Shown: positions 8,570 through 16,475 of the stretch, one piece after another
How the letters are laid out: the number at the start of each line of letters is the position of its first letter
How positions within the stretch are numbered: the stretch's first letter is position 1
Assembly: GCA_016704275.1 (NCBI GenBank)
Contig: JADJAK010000002.1
Span: forward strand, 1-64,000
Direction of reading: 5' to 3'
Source of the DNA: Gemmatimonadota bacterium
GTDB taxonomy: Bacteria > Gemmatimonadota > Gemmatimonadetes > Gemmatimonadales > GWC2-71-9
Length of the DNA stretch: 64,000 bases
Made by a program: the position numbers and the translations under genes
The notes under the pieces: model-generated
What the model saw: only the letters and a program-made list of their open reading frames with translations
Told to the model about the DNA's origin: nothing
Database searches by the model: none

Positions 8570-9705
8570 GCACTGCGCCGGTCATCCGGCGAGTCGAGAC
8601 CGCCAAGGACCTCGCCGCCTTCATCGATCTGCCGTATCGGCTGCACCGGCGGGACCCGAACTGGGTCCCGCCGTTTCGCGCCGAAGTAAAGAAGCTCCTC
8701 GACCGCACCAAGAATCCCTTCTTTGCCCACGCCGAGGCCCAGTATTTCCTGGCCGAGCGCGGCGGCGAGGTCGTCGGGCGCGTCGCCGCGATTCACAATC
8801 GGCTGCACAACGAAGTGCACCACGACCGCGTCGGCTTCTTCGGCTTCTTCGAGTGCATCAACGACTTCACCGTGGCGGCGCCGCTGCTCGACACCGCGTC
8901 GGCGTGGGTGCAATCGCAGGGCCTCGACACCTTGCGCGGGCCGGCGTCCTTCTCCGTCAACGATGAGTGCGGCTTGCTGATCGACGGATTCGACACGCCG
9001 AACACGCTGATGATGCCGCACAATCCGCCATACTATCTCACGTTGCTCGAGACGGCGGGGTTCGCGAAGGCCAAGGACCTGATCTGCCTGCAGGCCGGCT
9101 CCCTGGAGAATCCGCTGGAGCCGCCCGAGCGCACCGCCCGCGCCGTCGCGCTGCTCACCAAGCGGTACGGCCTCACCATCCGGGCGCTCGACATGAAGCA
9201 CTTCCAGAAGGAAGTCGAGCTGGTCAAGGTGCTCTACAATGCCTGCTGGGAGAGCAACTGGGGTTTCGTCCCGATGACCGACGCCGAGATCGATGCGCTG
9301 GCGGCAGGCTTCAAGCCGGTGGTGATCCCGAACCTGGTCCCGTTCATCGAGAAGGACGGCAAGCCGATCGCCTTCGGCCTCGCCATGCCTGACCTCAATG
9401 AAGTGTTGCACGGCAACCACTCGGGCGGGATGTTCCCCGCCTCGCTGACGATGCTCTGGAAGCTCAAGACGAAGCAGATCACGCGGGCGCGCATCCTCCT
9501 GCTCGGCGTCGTCCCCGAGTGGCGCGGCAAGGGGATCGACTCGGCCCTCTATCACTGGATCTGGAGCAAGGCCGCGGCGGCGGGGATCGGCTGGGGCGAG
9601 GCCGGCTGGCTGCTCGAGGACAACACGGCGATCATCCAGGGCCTGACCAAGACCGGCTTCACCCCGTACAAGACCTACCGGCTGCTCGACCGCCCCGTCA
9701 CATGA
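8566..9705 (+). CDS. GNAT-fold N-acyltransferase, candidate bacterial ceramide synthase (bCerS-like)
   Basis: A protein of about 379 residues with family features 'FIDLPYRLHRRDPNWVPPFRAEVK', 'NPFFAHAEAQYFLAERGGEVVGRVAAIHN' and the acetyl-CoA-type GNAT core 'ARILLLGVVPEWRGKGIDSALY'. The same architecture is found in the Caulobacter ceramide synthase bCerS, which N-acylates the long-chain base. Sitting between spt and an SDR reductase supports that role here, by context. No ATG or GTG lies near the expected N-terminus; a CTG at 8566 overlapping the spt stop (CTGA), with an AAGGAG site upstream, is the best start. It ends with an ATGA overlap into the next gene. Plain protein or small-molecule acetylation remains possible. 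Confidence 0.75.
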   Translation: MSTAPVIRRVETAKDLAAFIDLPYRLHRRDPNWVPPFRAEVKKLLDRTKNPFFAHAEAQYFLAERGGEVVGRVAAIHNRLHNEVHHDRVGFFGFFECINDFTVAAPLLDTASAWVQSQGLDTLRGPASFSVNDECGLLIDGFDTPNTLMMPHNPPYYLTLLETAGFAKAKDLICLQAGSLENPLEPPERTARAVALLTKRYGLTIRALDMKHFQKEVELVKVLYNACWESNWGFVPMTDAEIDALAAGFKPVVIPNLVPFIEKDGKPIAFGLAMPDLNEVLHGNHSGGMFPASLTMLWKLKTKQITRARILLLGVVPEWRGKGIDSALYHWIWSKAAAAGIGWGEAGWLLEDNTAIIQGLTKTGFTPYKTYRLLDRPVT

Positions 9706-10679
9706 GGGCGCTGGTCACCGGCGCGACCGGCTTCGTGGGTGGGCACCTGATCGATCGCCTGCTCGCGCGCGGGGACACCGTCACCGCGCTGATCCGTTCG
9801 CCCGCGAAGGCCGCCGATCTGGCGGCCCGCGGTGTTCGACTCGTGCGCGGTGATCTGGGCGACAAGCCGGCGCTGGCCGAAGCCTCGGCGGCGCAGGACG
9901 TCATCTATCACGTGGCGGCGCTCACCGGCGCCGTCGACGAAGCCGAATTCCTCCTCGCCAATCGCGACGGCACCGCCAACGTCGTGCACGCCGCGCGCGC
10001 CGATGGCGGGACCGCGCGGATCGTGCTGGTCAGTTCAATGGCCGCGGGTGGGCCGGCCGCGCGGGGGCGTCCCAAGGGCGCCGACGGACTCGACGCCCCG
10101 GTCACCATGTACGGCCGGAGCAAGCTCGCCTCGGAATTGGTGTTGCGCGGCGCCGACCTGCCATGGGTGATCCTGCGCCCGCCGACGGTTTACGGCCCGC
10201 GCGATCGCGACAATCTCATCACCGTCTTCAAGGCGGCGCGCCTTGGCATCGCCCCGGTCTTTGGCGACGGTTCGATGGAAGTGTCCGTCGTGCATGTCGA
10301 GGACCTCGCCGACGCGATCGTGCTCGCCGGCACCGCAGGCGAGGCTCTCCTTGGCAAGACGTACTACGTGAATCATCCGGAGCGGCTCTCCTCGGCGGAG
10401 CTCGTCCGCGAGATCGGTCGCACCATGGGCCGCAATGTGACCCTGCTGCCAATCCCCGAATGGGCCGCCCGCGTGGCACTCACGGCCACCGGAGCCTGGG
10501 CCGCGGCGCTCCGTCGCAAGACCATCCTCCGCGCCGACAAGGCGAACGAGTTCTTCCAGGCCGCCTGGACGGGCGACGCCGCCCCGTTCATCGCGGCCAC
10601 CGGCTGGCAGCCACGCTTCGATGCCGCCACCGGACTCGCCCACACTCACGACTGGTATCGCCAGGCAGGCTGGCTCTGA
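9702..10679 (+). CDS. NAD(P)-dependent epimerase/dehydratase-type SDR, candidate CerR-like reductase
   Basis: An extended short-chain dehydrogenase of 325 residues. The N-terminal 'MRALVTGATGFVGGHLIDRLL' is the nucleotide-binding glycine motif; 'LVSSMAAGGPA' carries the catalytic Ser, 'MYGRSKLASELV' is the YxxxK pair, and 'WVILRPPTVYGPRD' is the usual substrate-side motif. In Caulobacter, the SDR CerR works in the same pathway as Spt and bCerS, reducing the keto group of the ceramide precursor. Here it is fused into the same transcription unit by ATGA overlap with the N-acyltransferase, so the same role is likely. Sugar-nucleotide or steroid-like substrates are the alternatives for this large family. 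Confidence 0.75.
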   Translation: MRALVTGATGFVGGHLIDRLLARGDTVTALIRSPAKAADLAARGVRLVRGDLGDKPALAEASAAQDVIYHVAALTGAVDEAEFLLANRDGTANVVHAARADGGTARIVLVSSMAAGGPAARGRPKGADGLDAPVTMYGRSKLASELVLRGADLPWVILRPPTVYGPRDRDNLITVFKAARLGIAPVFGDGSMEVSVVHVEDLADAIVLAGTAGEALLGKTYYVNHPERLSSAELVREIGRTMGRNVTLLPIPEWAARVALTATGAWAAALRRKTILRADKANEFFQAAWTGDAAPFIAATGWQPRFDAATGLAHTHDWYRQAGWL

Positions 10680-11578
10680 CGGCGGCGTGGCCGTGGCGGC
10701 GCGTCGACGTGATGGTGGCGAGCTACGGTCTCGTCGTCGCCGCACTCGGCGCCACCCGGCTGACGCAGCGCGGCGTGCCGTGGATCATCGGGGCGCACCT
10801 CGGCCTCCCGCTCCTCACCTGGCTGATCACCCGCGCCTCCCACAGTGTCGTGGGGCGCGTCCTGCGCGCGAGCTATCCGGTGGTGCTGCTGGCCGGTCTC
10901 TATTCCGCGATCGATGTCATGAACGGTTTCGGCGCCGCCACCACATGGGACGCGCCACTGCAGGCCGCCGATGCATGGCTCTTCCACAGTCAGCCGAGTC
11001 GTGATTGGTGGCGCGCCGCGCCGAGCGTGTTCTGGTCCACGCTGCTGCACGGCGTCTACTTCTCCTACTACATCCTGGTCCCGTTGCCGGTCATCGTCTT
11101 CCTGGCCCAGCGCCGCCCTGCGGCACTCGAGCGCTACCTCGACGGGCTGATCGCGACCTTTCTGCTCTGTTACGTCACCTATCTGCTGCTGCCGGTGGCG
11201 GGACCCTACTATGAGTTCGCGCGGCCAACCGGCGCCTTCGTCGACAACGAGGCGGCGCGGCTTGTCTATGCCACGCTCGCCCGGGGGAGCGCGTTCGGTG
11301 CCGCGTTTCCCTCGTCGCATGTTGCCGCGACCGTCGCCGCCACTGTCGGTGCCTGGCTCGGCTCGCGCCGACTCGGCATGGCGATGGCCGTGCCCACCGC
11401 GCTGCTGGCCGTCGGCGTGGTCTACTGCCAGATGCACTACGTCGTCGACAGCGCGGCGGGCGTGCTGCTTGGTGTGAGCGTTCCGTTGGTGATGGCGTGG
11501 GGGCAACGCAACGCGGGGGCGTCCGATGGACGCCCCCGCGAAGATGGTGCAACCAACGTCCAGCTTACTGGACGGTGA
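10676..11578 (+). CDS. PAP2-superfamily membrane enzyme, inositol-phosphoceramide-synthase-like
   Basis: An integral membrane protein of about 300 residues with six or so hydrophobic segments. The PAP2 active-site motifs are present: 'LLLPVAGPYYEFARP', 'AAFPSSHVAATVAAT' (second motif, catalytic His) and 'QMHYVVDSAAGVLLG' (third motif, His and Asp). This Aur1-like PAP2_3 arrangement is found in enzymes that transfer or remove phosphate head groups on sphingolipids. Its place as last gene of the spt operon suggests head-group addition to, or dephosphorylation of, a ceramide. The best start is CTG 10676 overlapping the previous stop (CTGA); ATG 10712 is the alternative but would cut into the first conserved segment. 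The 3' end overlaps the convergent copper-protein gene by 14 bases. Confidence 0.75.
   Translation: MTAAWPWRRVDVMVASYGLVVAALGATRLTQRGVPWIIGAHLGLPLLTWLITRASHSVVGRVLRASYPVVLLAGLYSAIDVMNGFGAATTWDAPLQAADAWLFHSQPSRDWWRAAPSVFWSTLLHGVYFSYYILVPLPVIVFLAQRRPAALERYLDGLIATFLLCYVTYLLLPVAGPYYEFARPTGAFVDNEAARLVYATLARGSAFGAAFPSSHVAATVAATVGAWLGSRRLGMAMAVPTALLAVGVVYCQMHYVVDSAAGVLLGVSVPLVMAWGQRNAGASDGRPREDGATNVQLTGR
11512..11540 (-). terminator. Perfect 13-bp GC hairpin, terminator of the copper-protein gene
   Basis: Arms CGCGGGGGCGTCC and GGACGCCCCCGCG surround a 3-base loop. On the minus strand it begins 25 bases after the copper-protein stop codon, where a terminator would be expected. It lies inside the last codons of the convergent PAP2 gene, so it is coding in one direction and structural in the other. 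No U-run follows. Confidence 0.6.
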
Positions 11579-12023
11579 TCTTGCCGTGCATGCCCATCGC
11601 CATGTGCGGCAGGCAGGTGAACCGGTAATCACCCACCGGCGCGCCGGCGAAATTGATCGTGATCTCTTCGCCCGTGTTCAGCAGCGCCGACGCCAGCGGA
11701 CCCTGCTTGTTCAGGATCGCCGCATCGATGACCGCCGCCGCGCCGGCCGGGATGCTGTCGGCATGGAACTGGACGTTGTGCAGGCCGCCCGAGACGCTCT
11801 TGAACGTCACGGCATCGCCGGCCTTGATGGTCAGTTCGGCCGGCGAGAACTTGAACGTCGTGCCGTCCTGGATCATCTCGACCACGTGGGTGGTGCCCGT
11901 CACGGCCGCCGTCGTCGGTGCGGTCGCTTCCGGAGTCTCGGTCGACTCCGCCCCTTCCTTCTTCTCTCCACCGCAGGCCGCGAGCACCAGGGCCACTGCA
12001 GCAATCATCGCAGGAACGCGCAT
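11565..12023 (-). CDS. Plastocyanin-like blue copper lipoprotein (cupredoxin)
   Basis: A 152-residue periplasmic electron carrier. The signal 'MIAAVALVLAAC' gives a lipobox; an acidic Thr/Glu-rich linker follows, then a cupredoxin domain. Type 1 copper ligands are visible: the His of 'GGLHNVQFHAD' and, near the C-terminus, Cys-x2-His-x4-Met in 'FTCLPHMAMGMHGKITV'. Such proteins shuttle electrons between membrane complexes; with alternative complex III encoded nearby, this is a plausible acceptor for it. The ATG at 12023 is chosen for the signal peptide; the frame is open far upstream as a shadow of other sequence. It converges with the sphingolipid operon. Confidence 0.85.
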   Translation of the reverse strand: MRVPAMIAAVALVLAACGGEKKEGAESTETPEATAPTTAAVTGTTHVVEMIQDGTTFKFSPAELTIKAGDAVTFKSVSGGLHNVQFHADSIPAGAAAVIDAAILNKQGPLASALLNTGEEITINFAGAPVGDYRFTCLPHMAMGMHGKITVQ

Positions 12024-12239
12024 TGTTCGTCTTGCCTCATCCCTGGTGTGTGATGTATGCGTCGATGCTGCCCCCCGGCAGCGCCGGCTCCCGGCCACCA
12101 GGATCACGGGAAGGCGGAAGGATAACGCCATGGCCGTCGATCCTCTAGGCAAGGGGAACCCGCCGCTGGCGATTCCGTCCGGCTCCGCTACTTTCCGCCC
12201 GGTCACCAGCCCCCCCAGCACCTCTCGCCACGGATTGTC

Positions 12240-13001
12240 ATGCCGCTCCCTCCATGTAGATCGGTTGGTGGACATTGCCGGTCGTTGAAGCTCACCATTC
12301 GGGTTGCGGCCATCGAAGGGGACGAGGACCACGACGCCACTTGGCTCTTTGGCCACACCCAGCGCATCGACTTCGGGAAGACCTTCGTCGACGACGAAGA
12401 GCTCTGGGTCGACGCTGATGTGCATGTCCCCTGTCGCCATCTGGAACAGCTGGAGAACGGCTCCGTCCGGTGTGGCGGCTATGGCTACACCGGAAAAGTC
12501 GCCATCCCGAAGCGGCCCCCTGCCCCGCGCCGCCTCGGCGGAGACCAGTTCAAGATCGTCGACAATCATCGCCTGGTCACCCGGACGCTGAAGGCGCCGC
12601 ACCGCATGCTGCCGGTGCTCGAGCACGACCTCGCCCCGGACCTGAACCCATGCGCCGAGGCGCCTTGCCGCACCGCCGACCACACCCGCAAGGCGGCCTG
12701 CTGTCGAGACCTGCATGTGGATATCCGGTGCACGCCGAAGCAGACTCGACTTGAGCTCCTCCTCAGGAACCGGAAGTCTCCCTACCTGTGCAAGGTGGAG
12801 CGTGAGGACGACCAGCTGCTCAACGCGGAGATCATTTCGGCCTGTACCTACTTGCTGGAGGACGGGCTACATTGTGATCTGCATGGGCGGCTCCGGGCCG
12901 ACGGCCGCCCCGCCAAGCCGCTGATGTGTTCACACTGGCCTGAAAAGAGGACAGGTCTCCATCCGGGGTGCGCCTTCCGAAACCGACGGATACCGCTGTA
13001 A
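12240..13001 (+). CDS. Cys-rich YkgJ-like putative metal-cluster protein
   Basis: A protein of up to 253 residues that I do not recognise by name. The C-terminal half has a cysteine spacing like the YkgJ zinc/iron-chelating family: 'NPCAEAPC', 'KAACCRDLHVDIRC', 'YLCKVERED', 'SACTYLLEDGLHCDLHGR' and 'GRPAKPLMCSHWP', the last two matching the family's C-x-L-x-DG-x-C-x-IHG...RP...C...P pattern. The N-terminal 90 residues are soluble and mixed alpha/beta. Codon third positions are GC-rich as in real genes here. ATG 12240 is used, but TTG at 12285 ('LKLTIRVAAIEG') may be the true start, as neither has a clear ribosome site. It is divergent from the copper-protein gene. Confidence 0.6.
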   Translation: MPLPPCRSVGGHCRSLKLTIRVAAIEGDEDHDATWLFGHTQRIDFGKTFVDDEELWVDADVHVPCRHLEQLENGSVRCGGYGYTGKVAIPKRPPAPRRLGGDQFKIVDNHRLVTRTLKAPHRMLPVLEHDLAPDLNPCAEAPCRTADHTRKAACCRDLHVDIRCTPKQTRLELLLRNRKSPYLCKVEREDDQLLNAEIISACTYLLEDGLHCDLHGRLRADGRPAKPLMCSHWPEKRTGLHPGCAFRNRRIPL

Positions 13002-13092
13002 GTCGTTGCAGGACAATCGCTTGCGTTGATGTGTGCAAGATGGCGCGTGGCGTGCGTCTTCTATGTGGCGTCTCTCGCCCCCTGGAGGACCA

Positions 13093-13617
13093 ATGGCATT
13101 CGATCTTGAAGGTCTCTACCGCACCACCTATGACTCCGTTGTCCGCTTCCTGTACCGCAAGGTGTGGGATGCCGATCGTGCCGAGGATCTTGCGCAGGAA
13201 GTCTTCATGCGCGCCCTGCACCACCAGCCCGAAAAGCCGCGTTCCTGGGTCTTCGCCGTTGCCGCCAATATTGCGCGCGACGAGGCTCGCTCGGCGATTC
13301 GCCGCCGGAAGCACCTGGTCCTGCTGACGCACGAACCGATCGCCTCGCCCTCGGTGGGCAAGGAAGTCGAGGAGCGAATGGATTCGGAGGCGCAGCAGGC
13401 CGAGGTGCAGCGCGCCCTGGCCACGCTCTCGCCGCGAGATCGCGAGGTCCTGTTGCTGTGGGATGCCGGATTGTCCTATCCTGAAATTGCGGAACAGACT
13501 GGGCTGGCGGTCGGCGCCGTGGGCACGACCCTCGCCCGCGCCCGCAAGCGTCTGGTGGCTGCCCACGACATGCTGGAGGAATCCGATGAGCAGGTGCGCT
13601 CGTCCGCACGTGCCTGA
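13093..13617 (+). CDS. ECF-type RNA polymerase sigma factor
   Basis: A 174-residue sigma-70 family factor. Region 2 is seen in 'LYRTTYDSVVRFLYRKVWDADRAEDLAQEVFMRAL' and region 4 in 'LATLSPRDREVLLLWDAGLSYPEIAEQTGLAVGAVGTTLARARKRL', with no region 3 between them, as in ECF factors. ATG 13093 follows GGAGG by four bases. The next gene overlaps by 32 bases and encodes a zinc-type anti-sigma factor, so the pair responds to an envelope or redox signal. The target promoters cannot be read from this window. Confidence 0.9.
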   Translation: MAFDLEGLYRTTYDSVVRFLYRKVWDADRAEDLAQEVFMRALHHQPEKPRSWVFAVAANIARDEARSAIRRRKHLVLLTHEPIASPSVGKEVEERMDSEAQQAEVQRALATLSPRDREVLLLWDAGLSYPEIAEQTGLAVGAVGTTLARARKRLVAAHDMLEESDEQVRSSARA

Positions 13618-14485
13618 GGAGGAGTTCCACGCCTGGCTGGACGGTGCCCTCTCCAAGGTGCAGTCAGCCGAGATCGCGGAACATCTGCTTGGATGCCTGA
13701 TCTGCCGTGCAGCGTACTCCGAGGCTGTGGCGACGCGTGACCGCGCCACCGCCATCCTCGCCTTCGCTGCCCCTCTGGGCCACCGTCGGGCGCTGCCGAT
13801 GGTCCAGCATACCTCGCGGCGCCGGCAGTCCGGTATCGCGGCGGCGGTAGGCGTGTTGATGCTCGGTGGCTGGCTCGCGAATCAACCCGCGACCCTCGCC
13901 CTCCCGACACCGCGCCTCTCGACGATGGCCTTCGTGGCGCCGGCGATGCACGCCTCCTTCCTGGAGAACGCGGCGCTGCAGGGCACCGCCAACCGTTCGC
14001 GGAGCGAGCGACTTGCCGTCGAGGCCACCCTGCGGCCGCAGATGGTCCGTCCGGCCGCCGCCGGCCGGGGCATGGTCGCGCTGGCCCCGGTGGCCGACGT
14101 GGACCCCGCCATCAGCTGGGAAGCGATCAGCTGGGACGAGGCGCTGACCGCTGCCGGTGGCTCCCTCGCGCGCCTCGACGGCCTCCCGGTGACCGGCGTC
14201 CGGCTGCAGCGGAACGGGGTCGGTATCCGGCCGACGTTCTTCGTGAAGCAGCGGCTGCCCGACGGGCGCGCCGTCTGGGTCATCGAAGGCCCCGAGGATC
14301 GCGTGGAGCCGGTGCACGCGGCCGTGGAAGCCTCCGGGCTCTCCTCCTCGGTCGCCCTCCGGACCAAGCCGGACTACGTCACCAGTGGCGAGTCGACGAT
14401 CCGCACGCTCCGGTTGGTGACCATCTCCGCCGCACTGCCAAAGGACTCGGTCGATGCGTTGACGGCGAAGTTGAGGCTGGAGTAA
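13586..14485 (+). CDS. Anti-sigma factor with zinc-finger (ZAS-type) domain
   Basis: A 299-residue single-pass membrane protein. The cytoplasmic N-terminus carries the H-x3-C-x2-C signature in 'EIAEHLLGCLICRAAY', typical of zinc-associated anti-sigma domains that hold the cognate ECF factor. A transmembrane segment follows around residues 78-100 ('GIAAAVGVLMLGGWLA'), and the remaining 200 residues are periplasmic with no domain that I can name. ATG 13586 has a GGAGG site and lies inside the sigma gene. The stop codon TAA is the first element of the downstream heptamer array. Confidence 0.85.
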   Translation: MSRCARPHVPEEEFHAWLDGALSKVQSAEIAEHLLGCLICRAAYSEAVATRDRATAILAFAAPLGHRRALPMVQHTSRRRQSGIAAAVGVLMLGGWLANQPATLALPTPRLSTMAFVAPAMHASFLENAALQGTANRSRSERLAVEATLRPQMVRPAAAGRGMVALAPVADVDPAISWEAISWDEALTAAGGSLARLDGLPVTGVRLQRNGVGIRPTFFVKQRLPDGRAVWVIEGPEDRVEPVHAAVEASGLSSSVALRTKPDYVTSGESTIRTLRLVTISAALPKDSVDALTAKLRLE

Positions 14486-14610
14486 GTCGTAAGTCGTAAG
14501 TCGTAGGTCGTAGGTCGTAGGGACAACGAAGAAGGCCGGCATCCCATTGAGATGCCGGCCTTCTTCCTTCTTGGACTTACGACTTACGACCTATGACTTA
14601 CGACCCTCTA
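14484..14610. repeat. Heptamer-flanked inverted repeat module 2 (convergent gap)
   Basis: Left arm: repeated GTCGTAA/GTCGTAG heptamers starting at the anti-sigma stop codon. Right arm: TTACGAC-type heptamers reaching the actF stop codon. The arms are complementary, and between them is the strong hairpin listed separately. The layout is the same as in the modules near 1600 and 52540. Confidence 0.85.
14529..14565. terminator. Bidirectional hairpin terminator inside module 2
   Basis: A 15-bp perfect stem with arms AAGAAGGCCGGCATC and GATGCCGGCCTTCTT and a 7-base loop. A-rich and T-rich ends flank the stem, so it can work as an intrinsic terminator for both the anti-sigma unit and the act operon. 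Confidence 0.75.
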
Positions 14611-15873
14611 GTGCCCCTGCTCCTTCTCCAACGTGATCATCGCCAGCCGCGGACTCACCATCGGATACGTCTTGGCGAACCAGCCGTAGCAGAGGAAGAA
14701 GAGGCCGAGGAAGAGGAGGATCGGACCGACTTCGGGGAGGCCGAAGACCGGGCCGGCCTCGAGCGTGACCGAGGGCATCACCATCAGGTAGCGCTCGAGC
14801 CAGAGGGCGCAGAGCGAGATCGTGGCGAAGAGGCCCATCGTCAGCGGCATCTTCTTGGGGCCAACGCCGAGAAGGCCCGTGAACGGAATCACGAACATCC
14901 CCAGGAAGACGGCGGTGCCGACCGGGCGCCACGGTCCCCAGAGGCGCGCGAAGACGAAGCCGGTTTCTTCCGGAAGGTTGCCGTACCAGATCACCAGGAA
15001 CTGGGCCCACATCAGGTAGGTCCAGAACACCGTGAAGCCAAAGCAGAGCTTGCCGAGGTCGTGGCGCTGCTTGGCCGAGATGAACTCGTCGAGGCCGACG
15101 GCCTTGCGCGAGTGCAGCATGAGGAGCGCCAGCAGCATGTGGCCGCCGAGGAACGATCCCATGAAGTACCAGCCGCCGAGCAGGTTCGAGAACCAGTGCG
15201 GCTGCAGGGCCATGATGGCGTCGAAGGCGACCATGGTGAAGACCATGGCGTAGGCCGCGGCATAGATCGGCGCCAGCTTGTAGGTGCTGGTGTGGTTCTT
15301 CGCCTCGTCGTACCCCTGCAACATCGCGTCGTACTTGGCCTGCCGCGCCCCCGCCTTCCCCTTCATCAACGCCAGGTCGGCGAGGATGTCGGTGCGGATG
15401 AGGCGGATGCCGATCCAGTAGAGCAGCGCGAGGCCGCCAACGAGGCGCACGGCCATCCACGGCCGCGACAGCCAGAGCGCCTTGCCGTGCGACAGCCCGC
15501 CGAGCTCCTCGGCCATGTGGCCGTAGATGTCGTGGTAGCCCAGCGTCAGCACGAGGACGGCGCCGATGAGCGACACGGGGATCATCGCCGACATCGCCTG
15601 CGAGAGGCGGATGATGACACCCGACCACTTGGCATTGGCGATCTTGTGCACCGCCGTGATGGCGATCGAGCCGCCGGTGAGGCCGGTCCAGAAGACCCAG
15701 TTCACGTGGAACGTCTGCCAGGCGCGGTGCGACCCTTCGCCCATCAACGCCATCACGAAGAGCGCGAGACCGACGACGGCGAGGCCGCCGCCGATCATCG
15801 TGAAATTCTTGTAGTCAGCGGTCAGGCTCTTCTCGACCAACCGGTCGCGGATCGCCATCAGATCGGCGGCCAT
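14608..15873 (-). CDS. actF: Alternative complex III subunit ActF (quinol:cytochrome c oxidoreductase)
   Basis: A polytopic membrane protein of 421 residues, about ten transmembrane segments, of the ActF family, a relative of NrfD/ActC that forms part of the quinol-oxidising membrane domain. Recognisable parts are 'TFHVNWVFWTGLTGGSIAITAVHKI', 'FTMVAFDAIMALQPHWFSNLLGGWYFMGSF' and 'LMWAQFLVIWYGNLPEETGFV'. It is the last gene of the act operon; its ATG overlaps the actE stop (TAATG). The stop codon abuts heptamer module 2. No actG-like gene follows. Confidence 0.9.
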   Translation of the reverse strand: MAADLMAIRDRLVEKSLTADYKNFTMIGGGLAVVGLALFVMALMGEGSHRAWQTFHVNWVFWTGLTGGSIAITAVHKIANAKWSGVIIRLSQAMSAMIPVSLIGAVLVLTLGYHDIYGHMAEELGGLSHGKALWLSRPWMAVRLVGGLALLYWIGIRLIRTDILADLALMKGKAGARQAKYDAMLQGYDEAKNHTSTYKLAPIYAAAYAMVFTMVAFDAIMALQPHWFSNLLGGWYFMGSFLGGHMLLALLMLHSRKAVGLDEFISAKQRHDLGKLCFGFTVFWTYLMWAQFLVIWYGNLPEETGFVFARLWGPWRPVGTAVFLGMFVIPFTGLLGVGPKKMPLTMGLFATISLCALWLERYLMVMPSVTLEAGPVFGLPEVGPILLFLGLFFLCYGWFAKTYPMVSPRLAMITLEKEQGH

Positions 15874-16475
15874 TACTTGGTCCCTCCGGCAGGGGCGGCC
15901 GGCAGCGGCGAGGCCGCCTGCAGCGAACGCACGTAATCGACCACGGCCCAGCGCTCATCGCGGCGGATGATCTTGTCGCCGTACTGCGGCATGCCGGCCC
16001 GGCCATACCGAACGATGCTGTAGAGGTAGCCGTCGGACCAACCGCGCGCGACCGGCGTCAGCAGCGAAAACGCCGCGACATACGGGCCGACGGGGCCGTC
16101 ACCGACGCCAGTCTGACCGTGACAGGTGGAGCAGTAGACCTCGTACAGCTCCTGGCCGCTCCGCGCGCCCGGCTGGGGCGGCGTGGTCGGACGGACCTGA
16201 CGGTTGGCCACCACGGTGTCGAAGCCGTACTGCGGGAACGCCGCCGACGGATCGCCAACGCGCCAGTCGCGCTCACCGCCGCCAACGGGAACGATCCCGG
16301 CCGGGACGTTCCGCGGGATGTCGGTCCGCTGATACGGATGCACGCCCTTCGAGAGGATCATGTGGTCGAACCAGGGGACCTTGTGCATCAGCTGGTCCGG
16401 CGACGGCACCTCGTTGTACCACCAGTTGCAACCACCCGTCCCCAGGAGGACGGCGGCGAGGAGGACCTTACGCAT
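15873..16475 (-). CDS. actE: Alternative complex III subunit ActE, monohaem cytochrome c lipoprotein
   Basis: A 200-residue lipoprotein cytochrome. The signal 'MRKVLLAAVLLGTGGC' ends in a lipobox. One haem c motif, CSTCH, lies in 'YEVYCSTCHGQTGVGDG', with the distal Met region 'GRAGMPQYGDKI' later. The N-terminal 'HPYQRTDIPRNVPAGIVPVG' part is typical of ActE. It would take electrons from ActA/ActB and pass them to a soluble carrier or oxidase. The start gives a proper signal peptide; the gene overlaps actD by 8 bases and actF by 1 base. Confidence 0.9.
   Translation of the reverse strand: MRKVLLAAVLLGTGGCNWWYNEVPSPDQLMHKVPWFDHMILSKGVHPYQRTDIPRNVPAGIVPVGGGERDWRVGDPSAAFPQYGFDTVVANRQVRPTTPPQPGARSGQELYEVYCSTCHGQTGVGDGPVGPYVAAFSLLTPVARGWSDGYLYSIVRYGRAGMPQYGDKIIRRDERWAVVDYVRSLQAASPLPAAPAGGTK

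Noticed and set aside
12024..12716. Minus-strand extension of the copper-protein frame
   Set aside because: The lipoprotein signal begins at 12023; the extension has no export signal or domain and faces a better plus-strand gene.
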